From the NCBI GenBank assembly GCA_947381965.1, contig CANCXX010000035.1, positions 1 through 46,950 on the forward strand: 46,950 bases of DNA. The letters run 5' to 3'. The position numbers and the translations under genes were made by a program. The notes beneath the pieces are model-generated. The model made no database searches. It was given only the letters and a program-made list of their open reading frames with translations, and was not told where the DNA came from. Of the stretch, positions 1-8,046 are shown piece by piece. Numbering within the stretch: position 1 is the stretch's first letter; the number at the start of each line of letters is the position of its first letter. The stretch comes from an uncultured bacterium. GTDB taxonomy: Bacteria; Bacillota; Clostridia; Lachnospirales; Lachnospiraceae.

Positions 1-53
1 ACCCCTGTTTCCGCCGTGAGAGGGCGGCGTCTTAACCGCTTGACCAACGAGCC
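1..53 (-). tRNA. tRNA-Glu (anticodon CTC), 3' part cut off by the window edge
   Basis: Read on the minus strand from 53 down, the sequence starts GGCTCGT (acceptor 5' strand), followed by a D-arm and an anticodon stem CCGCC/GGCGG around the loop CTCTCAC. The anticodon CTC lies at 20-18, reading GAG codons (Glu). The T-arm and 3' acceptor strand lie beyond position 1. The body resembles clostridial tRNA-Glu genes. Confidence 0.9.
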
Positions 54-376
54 ATTTTGTATCATCTACACAAATTCTTATGTATCCGACTTATTTAGTC
101 TAATACATTTCTAAAAAAAAAGCAAGTAAAACTTTTAACTTTTTTAATTTTTTGTTACTATTTGGCTTCCCTTATGCCCCTTTAACTCATGTTTTCATTA
201 AAAGGCGTTTCAAATTCCTTCAGGAACATCAAAAAGTATGACAAAATCAAAAGGTTTGGGGTAAAATCAAACTGTATCTAAGATGATGGGAAGACAGAGA
301 TTTTAATAACAATATAGAACAGCTAATAGTTCTCTTAAATATAATCAAATCACAGTGGAAATTTTATGATAAGGAA
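54..376. other. AT-rich intergenic region
   Basis: These 323 bases lie between the divergent tRNA-Glu and the first protein gene. They contain long A and T runs and a short dyad AGAAC/GTTCT near 318-336. No open frame with a ribosome binding site was seen. The tRNA promoter must lie here on the minus strand, but no convincing -35/-10 pair was found. Confidence 0.5.
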
Positions 377-643
377 ATGGATAATTTTAAAATGAATGCA
401 GATAGTGAATTACTAAAAAATTTGGATAAATTGCACACAACCGAATTAGGCGTAGAACGCATTAAAAGAAATCTTTGTTTAGATACGGATGATGTGGCTG
501 ACTGGTGTAAAGCAAAAATCAATTCAGCGAATACTGTTATTACACGAAGAGGGAAAAACTGGTATGTGAGTGCAGACAATTATATACTTACAATAAATGC
601 GTATAGCTATACGATTATTACGGCACATAGAGAAAAGGAATGA
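377..643 (+). CDS. DUF3781 family protein
   Basis: Small soluble protein of 88 residues whose core (HTTELGVERIKRNL at about 24-37, RRGKNWYV at about 57-64 and NAYSYTIITAHR near the end) matches my memory of the DUF3781 family, whose function is unknown. The start is uncertain: the only Shine-Dalgarno-like sequence, AAGGAA at 371-376, touches the ATG at 377 and lies 15 nt before the in-frame ATG at 392. The gene stands alone in an AT-rich accessory stretch, with no partner suggesting a role. The family call is fairly secure; no function is inferred. Confidence 0.65.
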   Translation: MDNFKMNADSELLKNLDKLHTTELGVERIKRNLCLDTDDVADWCKAKINSANTVITRRGKNWYVSADNYILTINAYSYTIITAHREKE

Positions 644-671
644 ATTTATAAAATTGGTTGATGTATTTACC

Positions 672-699
672 TGCCATATATAAGTATATGCTTATGGCA
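672..699. other. Stem-loop after the DUF3781 gene
   Basis: TGCCATA (672-678) and TATGGCA (693-699) form a 7-bp stem around an AT-rich loop. It lies 29 nt after the stop codon and could end transcription of the DUF3781 gene, but only a weak T-rich stretch follows. Confidence 0.4.
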
Positions 700-707
700 A
701 TTTGCTG

Positions 708-736
708 TTGAAAAAATACAGAGATCCAGTTATACT
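708..736 (+). promoter_or_regulatory. Sigma-A type promoter of the CAP-domain gene
   Basis: TTGAAA (708-713) and TATACT (731-736) are separated by 17 bp. The predicted transcript starts near 743 and has a leader of about 70 nt before the ATG at 815. Confidence 0.6.
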
Positions 737-814
737 TATTAATGGTTGAAAAAAGAATAAAGTAGCTGTAAAAACCTAATTTATTATTATGCTTTAAGCG
801 AAAGGAGAGTGACT

Positions 815-1654
815 ATGAGGAAGCAGCAAATAGGTATTCCTATGAAGCTAATACTGGCTTTAATTGCCATAATATTGTTTGTGATGACAGGTTTTCCCGT
901 GAAAGCGGCAACAAATAATGATTCTGATTACGCGGCGGTGTTTGACAGTACTTATTATCTGGAGCATAATCCTGATTTGCGGGCTGCAATTGGAGATAAC
1001 AGTGATTTATTATTGAATCATTTTCTAACATGTGGAATGGCAGAAGGACGTCAGGGAAACGAAGAATTTAATGTACAGTATTATAAAGAAAAATATTCTG
1101 ATTTACAGTTGATATTTGGGGAAGACCTTCCAAGTTATTATTTACATTATGTCACGATTGGAAAAGCGGAAGGACGTATTGGCAATGAAACCCTTGCAAA
1201 GGTTCCTGAATCCACATCTGTAAATAATAAACCAATAGAAGCAAATAACGATGTTAATTCTTCTGATGAAAATAATTCAGGATATGCTTACGAAGTAGTT
1301 GAACTTGTAAATAAAGTTCGTGAGGAGAATGGTCTTGGAAAGCTTACTACAACACCGGAACTAATGAAAACAGCACAGATTCGTGCGGAGGAAACAGTAA
1401 CTGTATTTGAACATACGAGGCCGGATGGAACATTATGTTTTACAGCATTCCAACAAAATGGTGTAAAATATAACAAGGCCGGGGAAAATATTGCAGCAGG
1501 TCAAAATACACCGGCAGAAGTTATGGAGTCATGGCTAAATTCTCCCGGACACAGGGCAAATATATTGAATACAAATTTTAATCGTATTGGAGTGGGATGT
1601 TATCAGACAAATAATGTGTATGGCATTTATTGGACACAATGTTTTACAAACTAA
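815..1654 (+). CDS. Secreted CAP/SCP-domain protein with two N-terminal repeats
   Basis: Exported protein of 279 residues. A signal peptide (about 1-31, hydrophobic core LILALIAIILFVM, ending VKA) is followed by two repeats of about 42 residues, each with a FD/FN-x-x-YY start and a G-x-AEGR-x-GN end. An Asn/Ser-rich linker then leads to a C-terminal CAP domain of about 125 residues with the family signatures FEHTRPDG, AGENIAAG and W-x-NSPGHRANIL. Bacterial CAP domains of the YkwD type are extracellular; their biochemical role is mostly unsettled. An in-frame GTG at 809 lies almost on the AGGAG (803-807), so the ATG at 815, 7 nt downstream, is preferred. The gene is monocistronic between its own promoter and a hairpin terminator. 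Confidence 0.85.
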   Translation: MRKQQIGIPMKLILALIAIILFVMTGFPVKAATNNDSDYAAVFDSTYYLEHNPDLRAAIGDNSDLLLNHFLTCGMAEGRQGNEEFNVQYYKEKYSDLQLIFGEDLPSYYLHYVTIGKAEGRIGNETLAKVPESTSVNNKPIEANNDVNSSDENNSGYAYEVVELVNKVREENGLGKLTTTPELMKTAQIRAEETVTVFEHTRPDGTLCFTAFQQNGVKYNKAGENIAAGQNTPAEVMESWLNSPGHRANILNTNFNRIGVGCYQTNNVYGIYWTQCFTN

Positions 1655-1733
1655 ATTTATAGATAAATAAAAATATTCCTTACGGAATGATTTGACAGTT
1701 CAAATCCAGATTAAGTACTATTTATAGGACATC

Positions 1734-1774
1734 AAAAGCGATACTATCTATTCAGACTTAGATGTATCGCTTTT
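1734..1774. terminator. Long hairpin terminator after the CAP gene
   Basis: AAAAGCGATAC (1734-1744) pairs with GTATCGCTTTT (1764-1774). The stem continues inward as ATCTA/TAGAT with one bulged T, giving 16 bp around the loop TTCAGACT. The flanking A and T runs would allow termination in both directions. Confidence 0.8.
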
Positions 1775-1834
1775 ACTATGTATTAAAATGTCAGAAAATT
1801 TATTATTAAGTGTATCAATTTTGAATTTAGGCAG

Positions 1835-1863
1835 TTTGCAACATTTTAACATACAAATATAGA
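1835..1863 (+). promoter_or_regulatory. Possible promoter of the gene at 1885
   Basis: TTTGCA (1835-1840) and TATAGA (1858-1863) are 17 bp apart. The transcript would begin just before the GGAGG ribosome binding site, leaving a very short leader. Confidence 0.4.
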
Positions 1864-1884
1864 TATTAAAATGGAGGTACGGTT

Positions 1885-2259
1885 ATGAAATTTCCTTTTA
1901 AAAAGAGAAAAGAAGTGGTCTTTAACACAGTGGAGCCACATCAGGGTTTTATACTGAGAAATCAAGAGAATGAAATTACTGATTTTAGGGATATAGATAT
2001 TGAAGACTATTTGGCGGATATGTTTATCACACCAGATCAATTTGTGGTTTTAACGGCGCCAAAAGCACAGCATAAAGTCCGTTATGTGCAGGCATGCTCA
2101 CAAGATGGAGAAATTGAGGTTGAACTAGGAATTGAAGAAAAAGGGACTCGTTTGTTCTATAAAATGTGTTCAGAAGAAGAGTGTTGTCGCATTTTCCTTG
2201 ATTTTTATGAAAATAGGTTGGTTCCTAAAATGGAAGAGTATAAGCCGGTAGAGTTTTAA
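1885..2259 (+). CDS. Hypothetical acidic protein
   Basis: Protein of 124 residues that I do not recognise. A strong GGAGG 8 nt before the ATG supports translation. It has a basic N-terminus (KFPFKKRKE), then a mostly acidic body with mixed helix and strand character, and no signal peptide or membrane segment. Cysteines cluster late (about 71 and 92-99, with C-SEEE-CC). Small soluble proteins of this kind in AT-rich accessory DNA are sometimes immunity or accessory proteins, but no toxin or secretion gene lies beside it, so no function is assigned. A palindromic repeat follows 16 nt after its stop. Confidence 0.6.
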   Translation: MKFPFKKRKEVVFNTVEPHQGFILRNQENEITDFRDIDIEDYLADMFITPDQFVVLTAPKAQHKVRYVQACSQDGEIEVELGIEEKGTRLFYKMCSEEECCRIFLDFYENRLVPKMEEYKPVEF

Positions 2260-2275
2260 AATTTCCTTCTGCTGT

Positions 2276-2367
2276 CTAGAGCGTGTTTGAAAAATCATTT
2301 CCAACATCTGCACGCGGAAAACCTCGTCCCCACATTTGCTGGGAAGCATTTTTCAAACACGCTCTAG
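2276..2367. repeat. 92-bp palindromic intergenic repeat (MITE/REP-like)
   Basis: The two 20-bp ends, CTAGAGCGTGTTTGAAAAAT (2276-2295) and its exact reverse complement (2348-2367), frame a 52-bp centre. With one unpaired base the arms extend outward through GCTG/CAGC. It sits between two unrelated genes, 40 bp before the MATE gene, and may also work as a transcriptional barrier. No transposase is present, and no clear target-site duplication was seen. Confidence 0.75.
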
Positions 2368-2406
2368 CAGCATGTGCTTTGATTTTGCGAAAAAGGAGAA
2401 ACAGAT

Positions 2407-3762
2407 ATGAATAGGGATCTGACAGTAGGAAAGCCGGAGACGGTTTTGTGGAAATTTTGTCTGCCTCTTTTTGGCAGCATTATTTTCCAGCAGCTTTATA
2501 ACATTGCGGACAGCCTTGTTGCAGGGAAAATTGTAGGAGAAAATGCGCTGGCGGCAGTTGGAAACAGCTATGAAATTACGCTGATATTTATTGCTTTTGC
2601 CATTGGATGTAATATTGGCTGTTCTGTTATTGTGGCACAGTTGTTTGGGGCAAAAAAATATATGGATATGAAAACGGCTGTCTATACTACTGCGATAGCA
2701 AGCGCGGCGCTTTGCGTGCTTTTGATGGTATTTGGTGTGGCCGGAGGGGGAGGAATGCTGGGCCTGATCCACACACCACAGGAAATTTTTGAGGATTCAA
2801 AGCTATATCTGGATATTTATATCTGGGGACTGCCTTTTTTATTCTTTTATAATATTTCCACAGGAGTTTTTTCCGCTCTTGGGGATTCGAAGACGCCCTT
2901 TATTTTTCTTGCGTTATCCTCTCTGTCCAACATTGCAGTGGATATTTTGTTTGTTTCAGCCTTTCAAATGGGTGTGGCAGGAGTAGCGTGGGCGACTTTT
3001 CTTTGCCAGGGCGTCAGCTGTATTCTATCTATGCTTGTGGTTTTGAAAAAATTAAATAAAATTGAAACCCAGGGAAAAGTCTGTAAATTTTCTTTTGATA
3101 TGCTGAAAAAGGTCAGTGTTATTGCGGTTCCAAGCATATTGCAGCAGAGTTTTATTTCTATAGGAAACATTATTATCCAGGGGGTAATTAATGGTTTTGG
3201 GCCAGGGGTTATTGCCGGGTATTCCGCTGCCATCAAATTGAATAATCTGGTGATTACTTCGTTTTCTACACTTGGAAACGGTATATCCAACTATACGGCC
3301 CAGAATATGGGGGCAGGCAGTCTCTTCAGAATACGAGAGGGATTTAGGGCAGGAATAAAAATGGTATGGCTGCTTTGTATTCCGCTGGTGGCTCTTTATC
3401 TGGCGGCAGGCAGAGGGTTGATAAATTTCTTTATGAATGAACCGTCGGAGACTGCCCTTTTGTCAGGTATGCAGTTTTTGACAATTGTATCGCCTTTTTA
3501 TTTTATTGTATCAGTGAAACTGGCGGCAGATGGTATCCTAAGGGGGGCCGGATTAATGAGAATGTTTATGATGGGAACTTTTACGGATTTGATACTTCGG
3601 GTGGTTCTTGCAAAAGTATTTGCAGGTTTTATGGGAGCAGTGGGAATTTGGTGTGCATGGCCGGTGGGATGGACTATTGGAATGGGATTATCTGTGTCTT
3701 TCTATTGGAAAGGTCCATGGATGAAAAGGTCTGAAAAAGGGAAAATTGATGGAAAAGCGTGA
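2407..3762 (+). CDS. MATE family multidrug/cation antiporter
   Basis: Integral membrane protein of 451 residues with about 12 hydrophobic segments. MATE features include the early LPLFGSIIFQQLYNIADSLV helix, the FAIGCNIGCSVIVAQLFGAK stretch and the second-half counterpart SAAIKLNNLVITSFSTLGNG. Family members export organic cations or metabolites in exchange for Na+ or H+; the substrate cannot be read from sequence. AAGGAG lies 10 nt before the ATG. Its 3' end overlaps the next gene by 14 bp, suggesting translational coupling with the membrane-anchored Asp-box protein. Confidence 0.9.
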   Translation: MNRDLTVGKPETVLWKFCLPLFGSIIFQQLYNIADSLVAGKIVGENALAAVGNSYEITLIFIAFAIGCNIGCSVIVAQLFGAKKYMDMKTAVYTTAIASAALCVLLMVFGVAGGGGMLGLIHTPQEIFEDSKLYLDIYIWGLPFLFFYNISTGVFSALGDSKTPFIFLALSSLSNIAVDILFVSAFQMGVAGVAWATFLCQGVSCILSMLVVLKKLNKIETQGKVCKFSFDMLKKVSVIAVPSILQQSFISIGNIIIQGVINGFGPGVIAGYSAAIKLNNLVITSFSTLGNGISNYTAQNMGAGSLFRIREGFRAGIKMVWLLCIPLVALYLAAGRGLINFFMNEPSETALLSGMQFLTIVSPFYFIVSVKLAADGILRGAGLMRMFMMGTFTDLILRVVLAKVFAGFMGAVGIWCAWPVGWTIGMGLSVSFYWKGPWMKRSEKGKIDGKA

Positions 3763-5056
3763 AAAGGAAAAGTGGACGAAAAAACAAATAATTTCCTATA
3801 TTGTGGGAGTGATTTTTTGCCTGTTGTTTCTTGTGGGAGAGCTTTATTCCAGAAGACTGGAAAAGGAAGAACAGGAGGCCGGGGATAAATTTATCCAGTG
3901 GGAACAGGCGCTGGAGGCCAGATATGGACAGGGGGTTAAAATTCTTTCAGAGGAAGAAGGAGAAAATAAGATATTGTGTTGCAAGGCACAGGATAAACGG
4001 ACAGCAGAGGGGGATTTTTACTTTACGGTGTATTTTCCTGCCATGTTTTCCAATTTTTACCACCAGCTTATGAAGGTTCAGGCACAGGATTATTGGGAAG
4101 AAGGAGATCGGGCGTATGGCTTTTATTCCCAGCAGGAAGAAAAGCTATTTGAAGCCGATTCGGACAGATGGAATACACGGAAGTATCCAAAAGCACAGGA
4201 TTTATTGTGGGTGGAGTGTTCTTCTTTTGATGGAATTGGTGAATGCGCGAAAAATATTGGAGACTGGCTTTTTTATGTTTCCGGGGATGAACGTTTTTTT
4301 GGTCCGCTTGCAGGCAATATTGGCAGAGAGCCATTGAACTCTTTATGGATCTGTACGGATAAAAATTCTTTTTTGATTGAAGTATCAGATATTATAGAAG
4401 AAATTCGCAAAAATGGATATGACCGTGGGCGGATATGGCAGGGCATTGAGGCATTGCTTGAGTCTGAGGGAAATATAGCCTTTGCCTGGGAAGAGGAGGA
4501 TGTGGAGGCCGAGGCAGAAAAAAAGTGGGAAGAATATTTCTGGTCCAGGTATCAGGGAGAGTATGAGAAAGAATGTGAACTGGAAAATGGAAGAATACGC
4601 TATCGTATGGTGATTTTGGACGCGGCGGCTGGCAGCCGTATGTATGGGTTGTTAAAAAGCACGGATGCAGGAGAGAGCTGGCAGATATTTTCCAGAATGC
4701 CTTTTGGTGAGCGGATGGGAATGGGAATTGATTTTACTTTCCTTGATGAAAATTTTGGATTTGCCACTTTGATGCACAATGGTGGTGATGAGGCAGAGCT
4801 TTTTGTGACAAACGATGGCGGGCTTACATATGAAGAAGTGGAAGTGGAAGAAATAAGGGTAACTTTGTCTGATGGTTATGAATATAATCCATATGATTAT
4901 CCCCAAATGCCCTATGAGGAAGAAGGAAAACTGTATATGCTCTGTGGGCAGGGAATGGACGGAGATTATGAAGGGGGAGACGCGGCGGGAATGGCGCTGT
5001 ATGAATCCACAGATCATGGATATTCATTTACGTATTTGGGAATAAAGAAACCATAG
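3749..5056 (+). CDS. Membrane-anchored protein with C-terminal Asp-box (BNR-like) repeats
   Basis: Protein of 435 residues with one N-terminal membrane segment (IISYIVGVIFCLLFLVG, about 14-30) and the rest predicted outside. The C-terminal third contains three motifs resembling Asp-box turns of beta-propellers: STDAGESW (about 303), TNDGGLTY (about 354) and STDHGYSF (about 419). Such repeats occur in sialidases and in non-enzymatic propellers, and no sialidase catalytic signature is evident. The ATG at 3749 is preferred over the TTG at 3746 because AAGGG lies 7 nt before it. It overlaps the MATE gene and is followed by a membrane-anchored zincin. The function is unknown. Confidence 0.7.
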   Translation: MEKREKEKWTKKQIISYIVGVIFCLLFLVGELYSRRLEKEEQEAGDKFIQWEQALEARYGQGVKILSEEEGENKILCCKAQDKRTAEGDFYFTVYFPAMFSNFYHQLMKVQAQDYWEEGDRAYGFYSQQEEKLFEADSDRWNTRKYPKAQDLLWVECSSFDGIGECAKNIGDWLFYVSGDERFFGPLAGNIGREPLNSLWICTDKNSFLIEVSDIIEEIRKNGYDRGRIWQGIEALLESEGNIAFAWEEEDVEAEAEKKWEEYFWSRYQGEYEKECELENGRIRYRMVILDAAAGSRMYGLLKSTDAGESWQIFSRMPFGERMGMGIDFTFLDENFGFATLMHNGGDEAELFVTNDGGLTYEEVEVEEIRVTLSDGYEYNPYDYPQMPYEEEGKLYMLCGQGMDGDYEGGDAAGMALYESTDHGYSFTYLGIKKP

Positions 5057-5101
5057 GATTTGTAAGGGGCGTCACTGATATAGTGCTGCAGGGGGATAAA
5101 A

Positions 5102-5788
5102 ATGAATTTGTTACGGTCGCTTATATATAAAATCAGTATTAATGATATATTTGAATTGCTGTCTTTTATGGGACTGGGGATTTTTGTCATAAGGCTTTTT
5201 ATTTTGCATAAGGCGCCTGTGCCTTCCAGCGCTTTTAAGACGGTGCCGGAGGAACTTTTAAAAAAGTGTGTTACACTTCTTAAAAAGAAGGAAAGACGGA
5301 GCTATGGCGTTTATGAGGTCCCAGAGGAAATTATGCTCCGGCTTAAAATGAACTTAGGTGATGAAGTAATTTTAAAGCAGCTTTTGTGCAGTATTTGTGA
5401 CCATGTGGGTATTAATGGGGAGTTTATTAATCTTACGATTGAAAATGGGCCAATGGTGGACCGGGCAGGGGAAATATCCACCAATCTTGCGTTTACTAAT
5501 ATCCGTGTGATTGTCAGACCCTATTACACAACAGATGCGGTTATAGCGGTATTAGCGCACGAAGTGATTCATCTTCATATGTATTATGAGGGGATACATC
5601 TGAAAGATTCATGGGAAAATGAAATTCTCACAGATACGGCAGCCGTGTATTGTGGATTTGGAGAATATATTTACAGAGGTTATGCTGTTATGAGGGGGGA
5701 ATTTGCATTTTCCTATCAGAAGGTTGGCTATATTCGCCAGGAGGATGTCCGGCTTATCCGGAAGTTAATGGAGGATGAAACTGTATAA
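5102..5788 (+). CDS. Membrane-anchored zincin-like putative metalloprotease
   Basis: Protein of 228 residues with an N-terminal hydrophobic segment (about 15-35) and a C-terminal domain carrying H153-E-V-I-H157, the HExxH zinc and catalytic motif. Downstream, ENEILTDTAAVYCGFG (about 171-186) provides an acidic Glu/Asp pair in the position expected for a third zinc ligand of gluzincin-type enzymes. I do not recognise a named family. The start has the GC-poor leader GGGGATAAAA and an acceptable GGGG box. It lies 45 nt after the Asp-box membrane protein and is probably cotranscribed with it. Activity and substrate are inferred from the motif only. Confidence 0.65.
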   Translation: MNLLRSLIYKISINDIFELLSFMGLGIFVIRLFILHKAPVPSSAFKTVPEELLKKCVTLLKKKERRSYGVYEVPEEIMLRLKMNLGDEVILKQLLCSICDHVGINGEFINLTIENGPMVDRAGEISTNLAFTNIRVIVRPYYTTDAVIAVLAHEVIHLHMYYEGIHLKDSWENEILTDTAAVYCGFGEYIYRGYAVMRGEFAFSYQKVGYIRQEDVRLIRKLMEDETV

Positions 5789-5900
5789 AGTAAATTGTGA
5801 CATATGTTTTGAGGAAAGCCATTTTCAAATGTATTCTGGCAATTTAGGAATAATAATTAAAAAAGTAACAAGTATATGGATAAGAAAGGAAAAGTGAAGT

Positions 5901-6443
5901 ATGAGAATTGGAATGGGATATGATGTACACAGGCTGACAGAGGGAAGAAAGCTGATTATGGGCGGTGTGGATATTCCCTATGAGAAGGGACTGCTTGGGC
6001 ATTCAGATGCGGATGTGCTTCTGCATGCCATTATGGATGCACTTCTTGGAGCGGCAGCTCTTGGGGATATCGGAAAGCATTTTCCGGATACGGACCCGGC
6101 ATATAAAGGAATTTCTTCAATTAAACTTTTGGAGCATGTGGGGAATCTGTTGGAAGAAAATTTATTCCTGATAGAAAATATTGATGCAACAATTATTGCC
6201 CAGGCCCCCAAAATGCGTCCTTATATTGATGCTATGAGAGAAAACATTGCAAAGGCTCTTGGAATTACCACAGGGCAGGTTAGTGTGAAAGCGACAACCG
6301 AAGAGGGGCTGGGCTTTACAGGGACTGGGGAAGGAATTTCAGCCCAGGCGATCTGCCTGCTGACAAGTCCTGTGAATCTTGGCAGTGAGGATGTGGTGAG
6401 CCGTGGATGTGGAAAATGTGATGGCTGTGGGAAGGCAGACTAA
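5901..6443 (+). CDS. ispF: 2-C-methyl-D-erythritol 2,4-cyclodiphosphate synthase
   Basis: This is the fifth enzyme of the MEP isoprenoid pathway, converting CDP-ME 2-phosphate to MEcPP with release of CMP. Diagnostic motifs are GMGYDVHRL (the metal ligands Asp8 and His10), [24 protein letters not shown] and [12 protein letters not shown] near the C-terminus. The enzyme is normally a trimer of about 157 residues; this one has 180, because about 25 extra residues follow the core and end in a Cys-rich tail, [17 protein letters not shown] lies 11-12 nt before the ATG. The last codons overlap a perfect 10-bp stem-loop. Confidence 0.95.
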   Translation: MRIGMGYDVHRLTEGRKLIMGGVDIPYEKGLLGHSDADVLLHAIMDALLGAAALGDIGKHFPDTDPAYKGISSIKLLEHVGNLLEENLFLIENIDATIIAQAPKMRPYIDAMRENIAKALGITTGQVSVKATTEEGLGFTGTGEGISAQAICLLTSPVNLGSEDVVSRGCGKCDGCGKAD

Positions 6444-6459
6444 GGAACGGTCTGCCTTC
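6431..6459. other. Stem-loop spanning the ispF stop codon
   Basis: GAAGGCAGAC (6431-6440) pairs perfectly with GTCTGCCTTC (6450-6459) around a 9-nt loop that contains the TAA stop. It lies between convergent genes and may separate ispF from the DUF4364 gene. No T-run follows on either strand, so factor-independent termination is not certain. Confidence 0.6.
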
Positions 6460-6464
6460 CTACC

Positions 6465-6983
6465 TTAAAAAAGCTGCCCTATCAGATATTGGTAGATTTC
6501 CTGATTTTTTATATGCCAGTTATCACAGATGGCGGCGGCAGTTTCCTCTAAAGGAACCGACAGAGTAATGTCAACAAGAGTAATTCCCTTATCTTTTGCA
6601 ACCAGCCGGGCCTCATATTCTCCGGAAGAAACTCTGGTGTAGTCTGACCAGATGGAGGTTTCGTCCCGCAGCCGGAATTCATTTTCTTTTAAAAAGGCGT
6701 CTATATCCTCCCGGAGGCCGTAATTTATCTGGTTTTGAAAAAATTTCAATGTTTCCCGGCCTTCCGGGGTGATGGAAAGCTGGGTGCGGTTGCGGATAGG
6801 GCAGGCAGTTACAAAACCGTCCTCAATAAGTTGGTTCATTGCCTGCTGGATGGTCAGGAAGCTGTTTGTAAATTCTTTTTCCAGCATAAAATCGCTGATT
6901 TGGGTTTTGGTCAGGGGAAAATCCACCCGGCTTAGTATGTAAAGTATAATCAGTTTATAAAGAGTTAGAAAATCCTGCATCAT
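6465..6983 (-). CDS. DUF4364 family protein (winged-helix-like)
   Basis: Protein of 172 residues matching the DUF4364 family, common in Lachnospiraceae and of unknown function. The first 90 residues resemble a winged helix (LTKTQISDFMLEKEFTNSF, then a recognition-helix-like QQAMNQLIEDGFV and the wing LSITPEGRE), as in PadR/MarR-like regulators. The rest is a small alpha/beta domain. AAAGGA lies 5 nt before the ATG pair at 6983/6980. It is the last gene of a probable minus-strand unit with the malic enzyme and radical SAM genes. A regulatory role is inferred from the fold only. Confidence 0.75.
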   Translation of the reverse strand: MMQDFLTLYKLIILYILSRVDFPLTKTQISDFMLEKEFTNSFLTIQQAMNQLIEDGFVTACPIRNRTQLSITPEGRETLKFFQNQINYGLREDIDAFLKENEFRLRDETSIWSDYTRVSSGEYEARLVAKDKGITLVDITLSVPLEETAAAICDNWHIKNQEIYQYLIGQLF

Positions 6984-7039
6984 ATTTATCCTTTCCGGTC
7001 TTGTCTATAGAATATCAGAGCATGTTTTCCAAGGTCCCT

Positions 7040-8041
7040 TCAACAGTAATTTTTCCCGTCATTATAATGTTTGCCCTGATAAGAGCCCTGCTCTTTCATT
7101 TGTTTATGTAGCGTATTCAAAACATGCCGCTTGTGGGCGCTCCAAAGGGGAGCAAGAAGCAGCGGCCTGGGAGCATCTCCGGTTATGCGGTGGATCACCA
7201 TATCCGGGCGCAGATGTTCCAGACAGGAGATTAAAGCTTCCAGATAGAGAGAAAGCGTCCGGAAAGAGCCGTAAAAATCCGGATCCTGCCTCCAGTACTG
7301 TTCAAGGTCAGTATCTTTAAGGATATGCAGCAACTGCAGTTTTACGCCCCAGACGGGCTGATGGTTTAAATAATTAACTGTTTGGAGCATGTCGGTAAGG
7401 TGTTCTCCCGGAAGTCCTAAGATTAAATGAACCACAGCTAAAATTCTGGCAGAATAAAGCTTCTCCAGCGCCACATCAAAGCTGGATAAAGAACAGCCCC
7501 GACGGATAAAGGAGGCGGAACGTTCATGTATGCTCTGAAGCCCCAATTCCACCCAGATAAATTTAGGAGAATATTCTTCCCTTAATCGGACAAGAAGATT
7601 TATCACAGGGTCAGGCAGACAGTCTGGCCGTGTGGCAATGGAAATGCCAACACAGTTAGTCCGCGTAAGAGCAAGCCGGTATATTTTTTCAAGATAAGGC
7701 ACAGAACCATAGGTGTTGGTAAAAGCCTGAAAATATATAATATATTTTTGTCCGGTTTTTTTGCCGGAGAGGAAAGAGATGCTGTGCTGATAAGCTTCCT
7801 CAAAAATCTGTTCCGCCTCGTCCGGGGAAGAAGCGGAGATGTCAGAAAAAGAGGATGCAAAGTCACCGCTGCCTCCTTTGCTGCAGAAAATACATCCTTT
7901 TGTGCCAAGAGTACCGTCTCTGTTTGGGCAGGTAAAACCAGCATTTAATGCTGCTTTGTACAGCTTTTCGCCATAGGTGTTTTTACAGTAGGCGTCCAGG
8001 GAATAATAGGGCTTGCCATGCCAGTACTCCGGATTGGTCAT
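7040..8041 (-). CDS. TIGR01212/YhcC-type radical SAM protein
   Basis: Protein of 333 residues with the N-terminal signature of the YhcC radical SAM family: KPYYSLDAYCKNTYGEKLYK, then Cys38, Cys50 and Cys53 (C-x11-C-x2-C, in TCPNRDGTLGTKGCIFC), which should bind the 4Fe-4S cluster that cleaves S-adenosylmethionine. GSGDFA and WVELGLQSIHE are further family marks. The reaction is not established for this family as far as I know. The start follows the malic enzyme stop by 5 nt without a strong ribosome binding site, so translational coupling is likely. Confidence 0.88.
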   Translation of the reverse strand: MTNPEYWHGKPYYSLDAYCKNTYGEKLYKAALNAGFTCPNRDGTLGTKGCIFCSKGGSGDFASSFSDISASSPDEAEQIFEEAYQHSISFLSGKKTGQKYIIYFQAFTNTYGSVPYLEKIYRLALTRTNCVGISIATRPDCLPDPVINLLVRLREEYSPKFIWVELGLQSIHERSASFIRRGCSLSSFDVALEKLYSARILAVVHLILGLPGEHLTDMLQTVNYLNHQPVWGVKLQLLHILKDTDLEQYWRQDPDFYGSFRTLSLYLEALISCLEHLRPDMVIHRITGDAPRPLLLAPLWSAHKRHVLNTLHKQMKEQGSYQGKHYNDGKNYC

Positions 8042-8046
8042 GTCAG

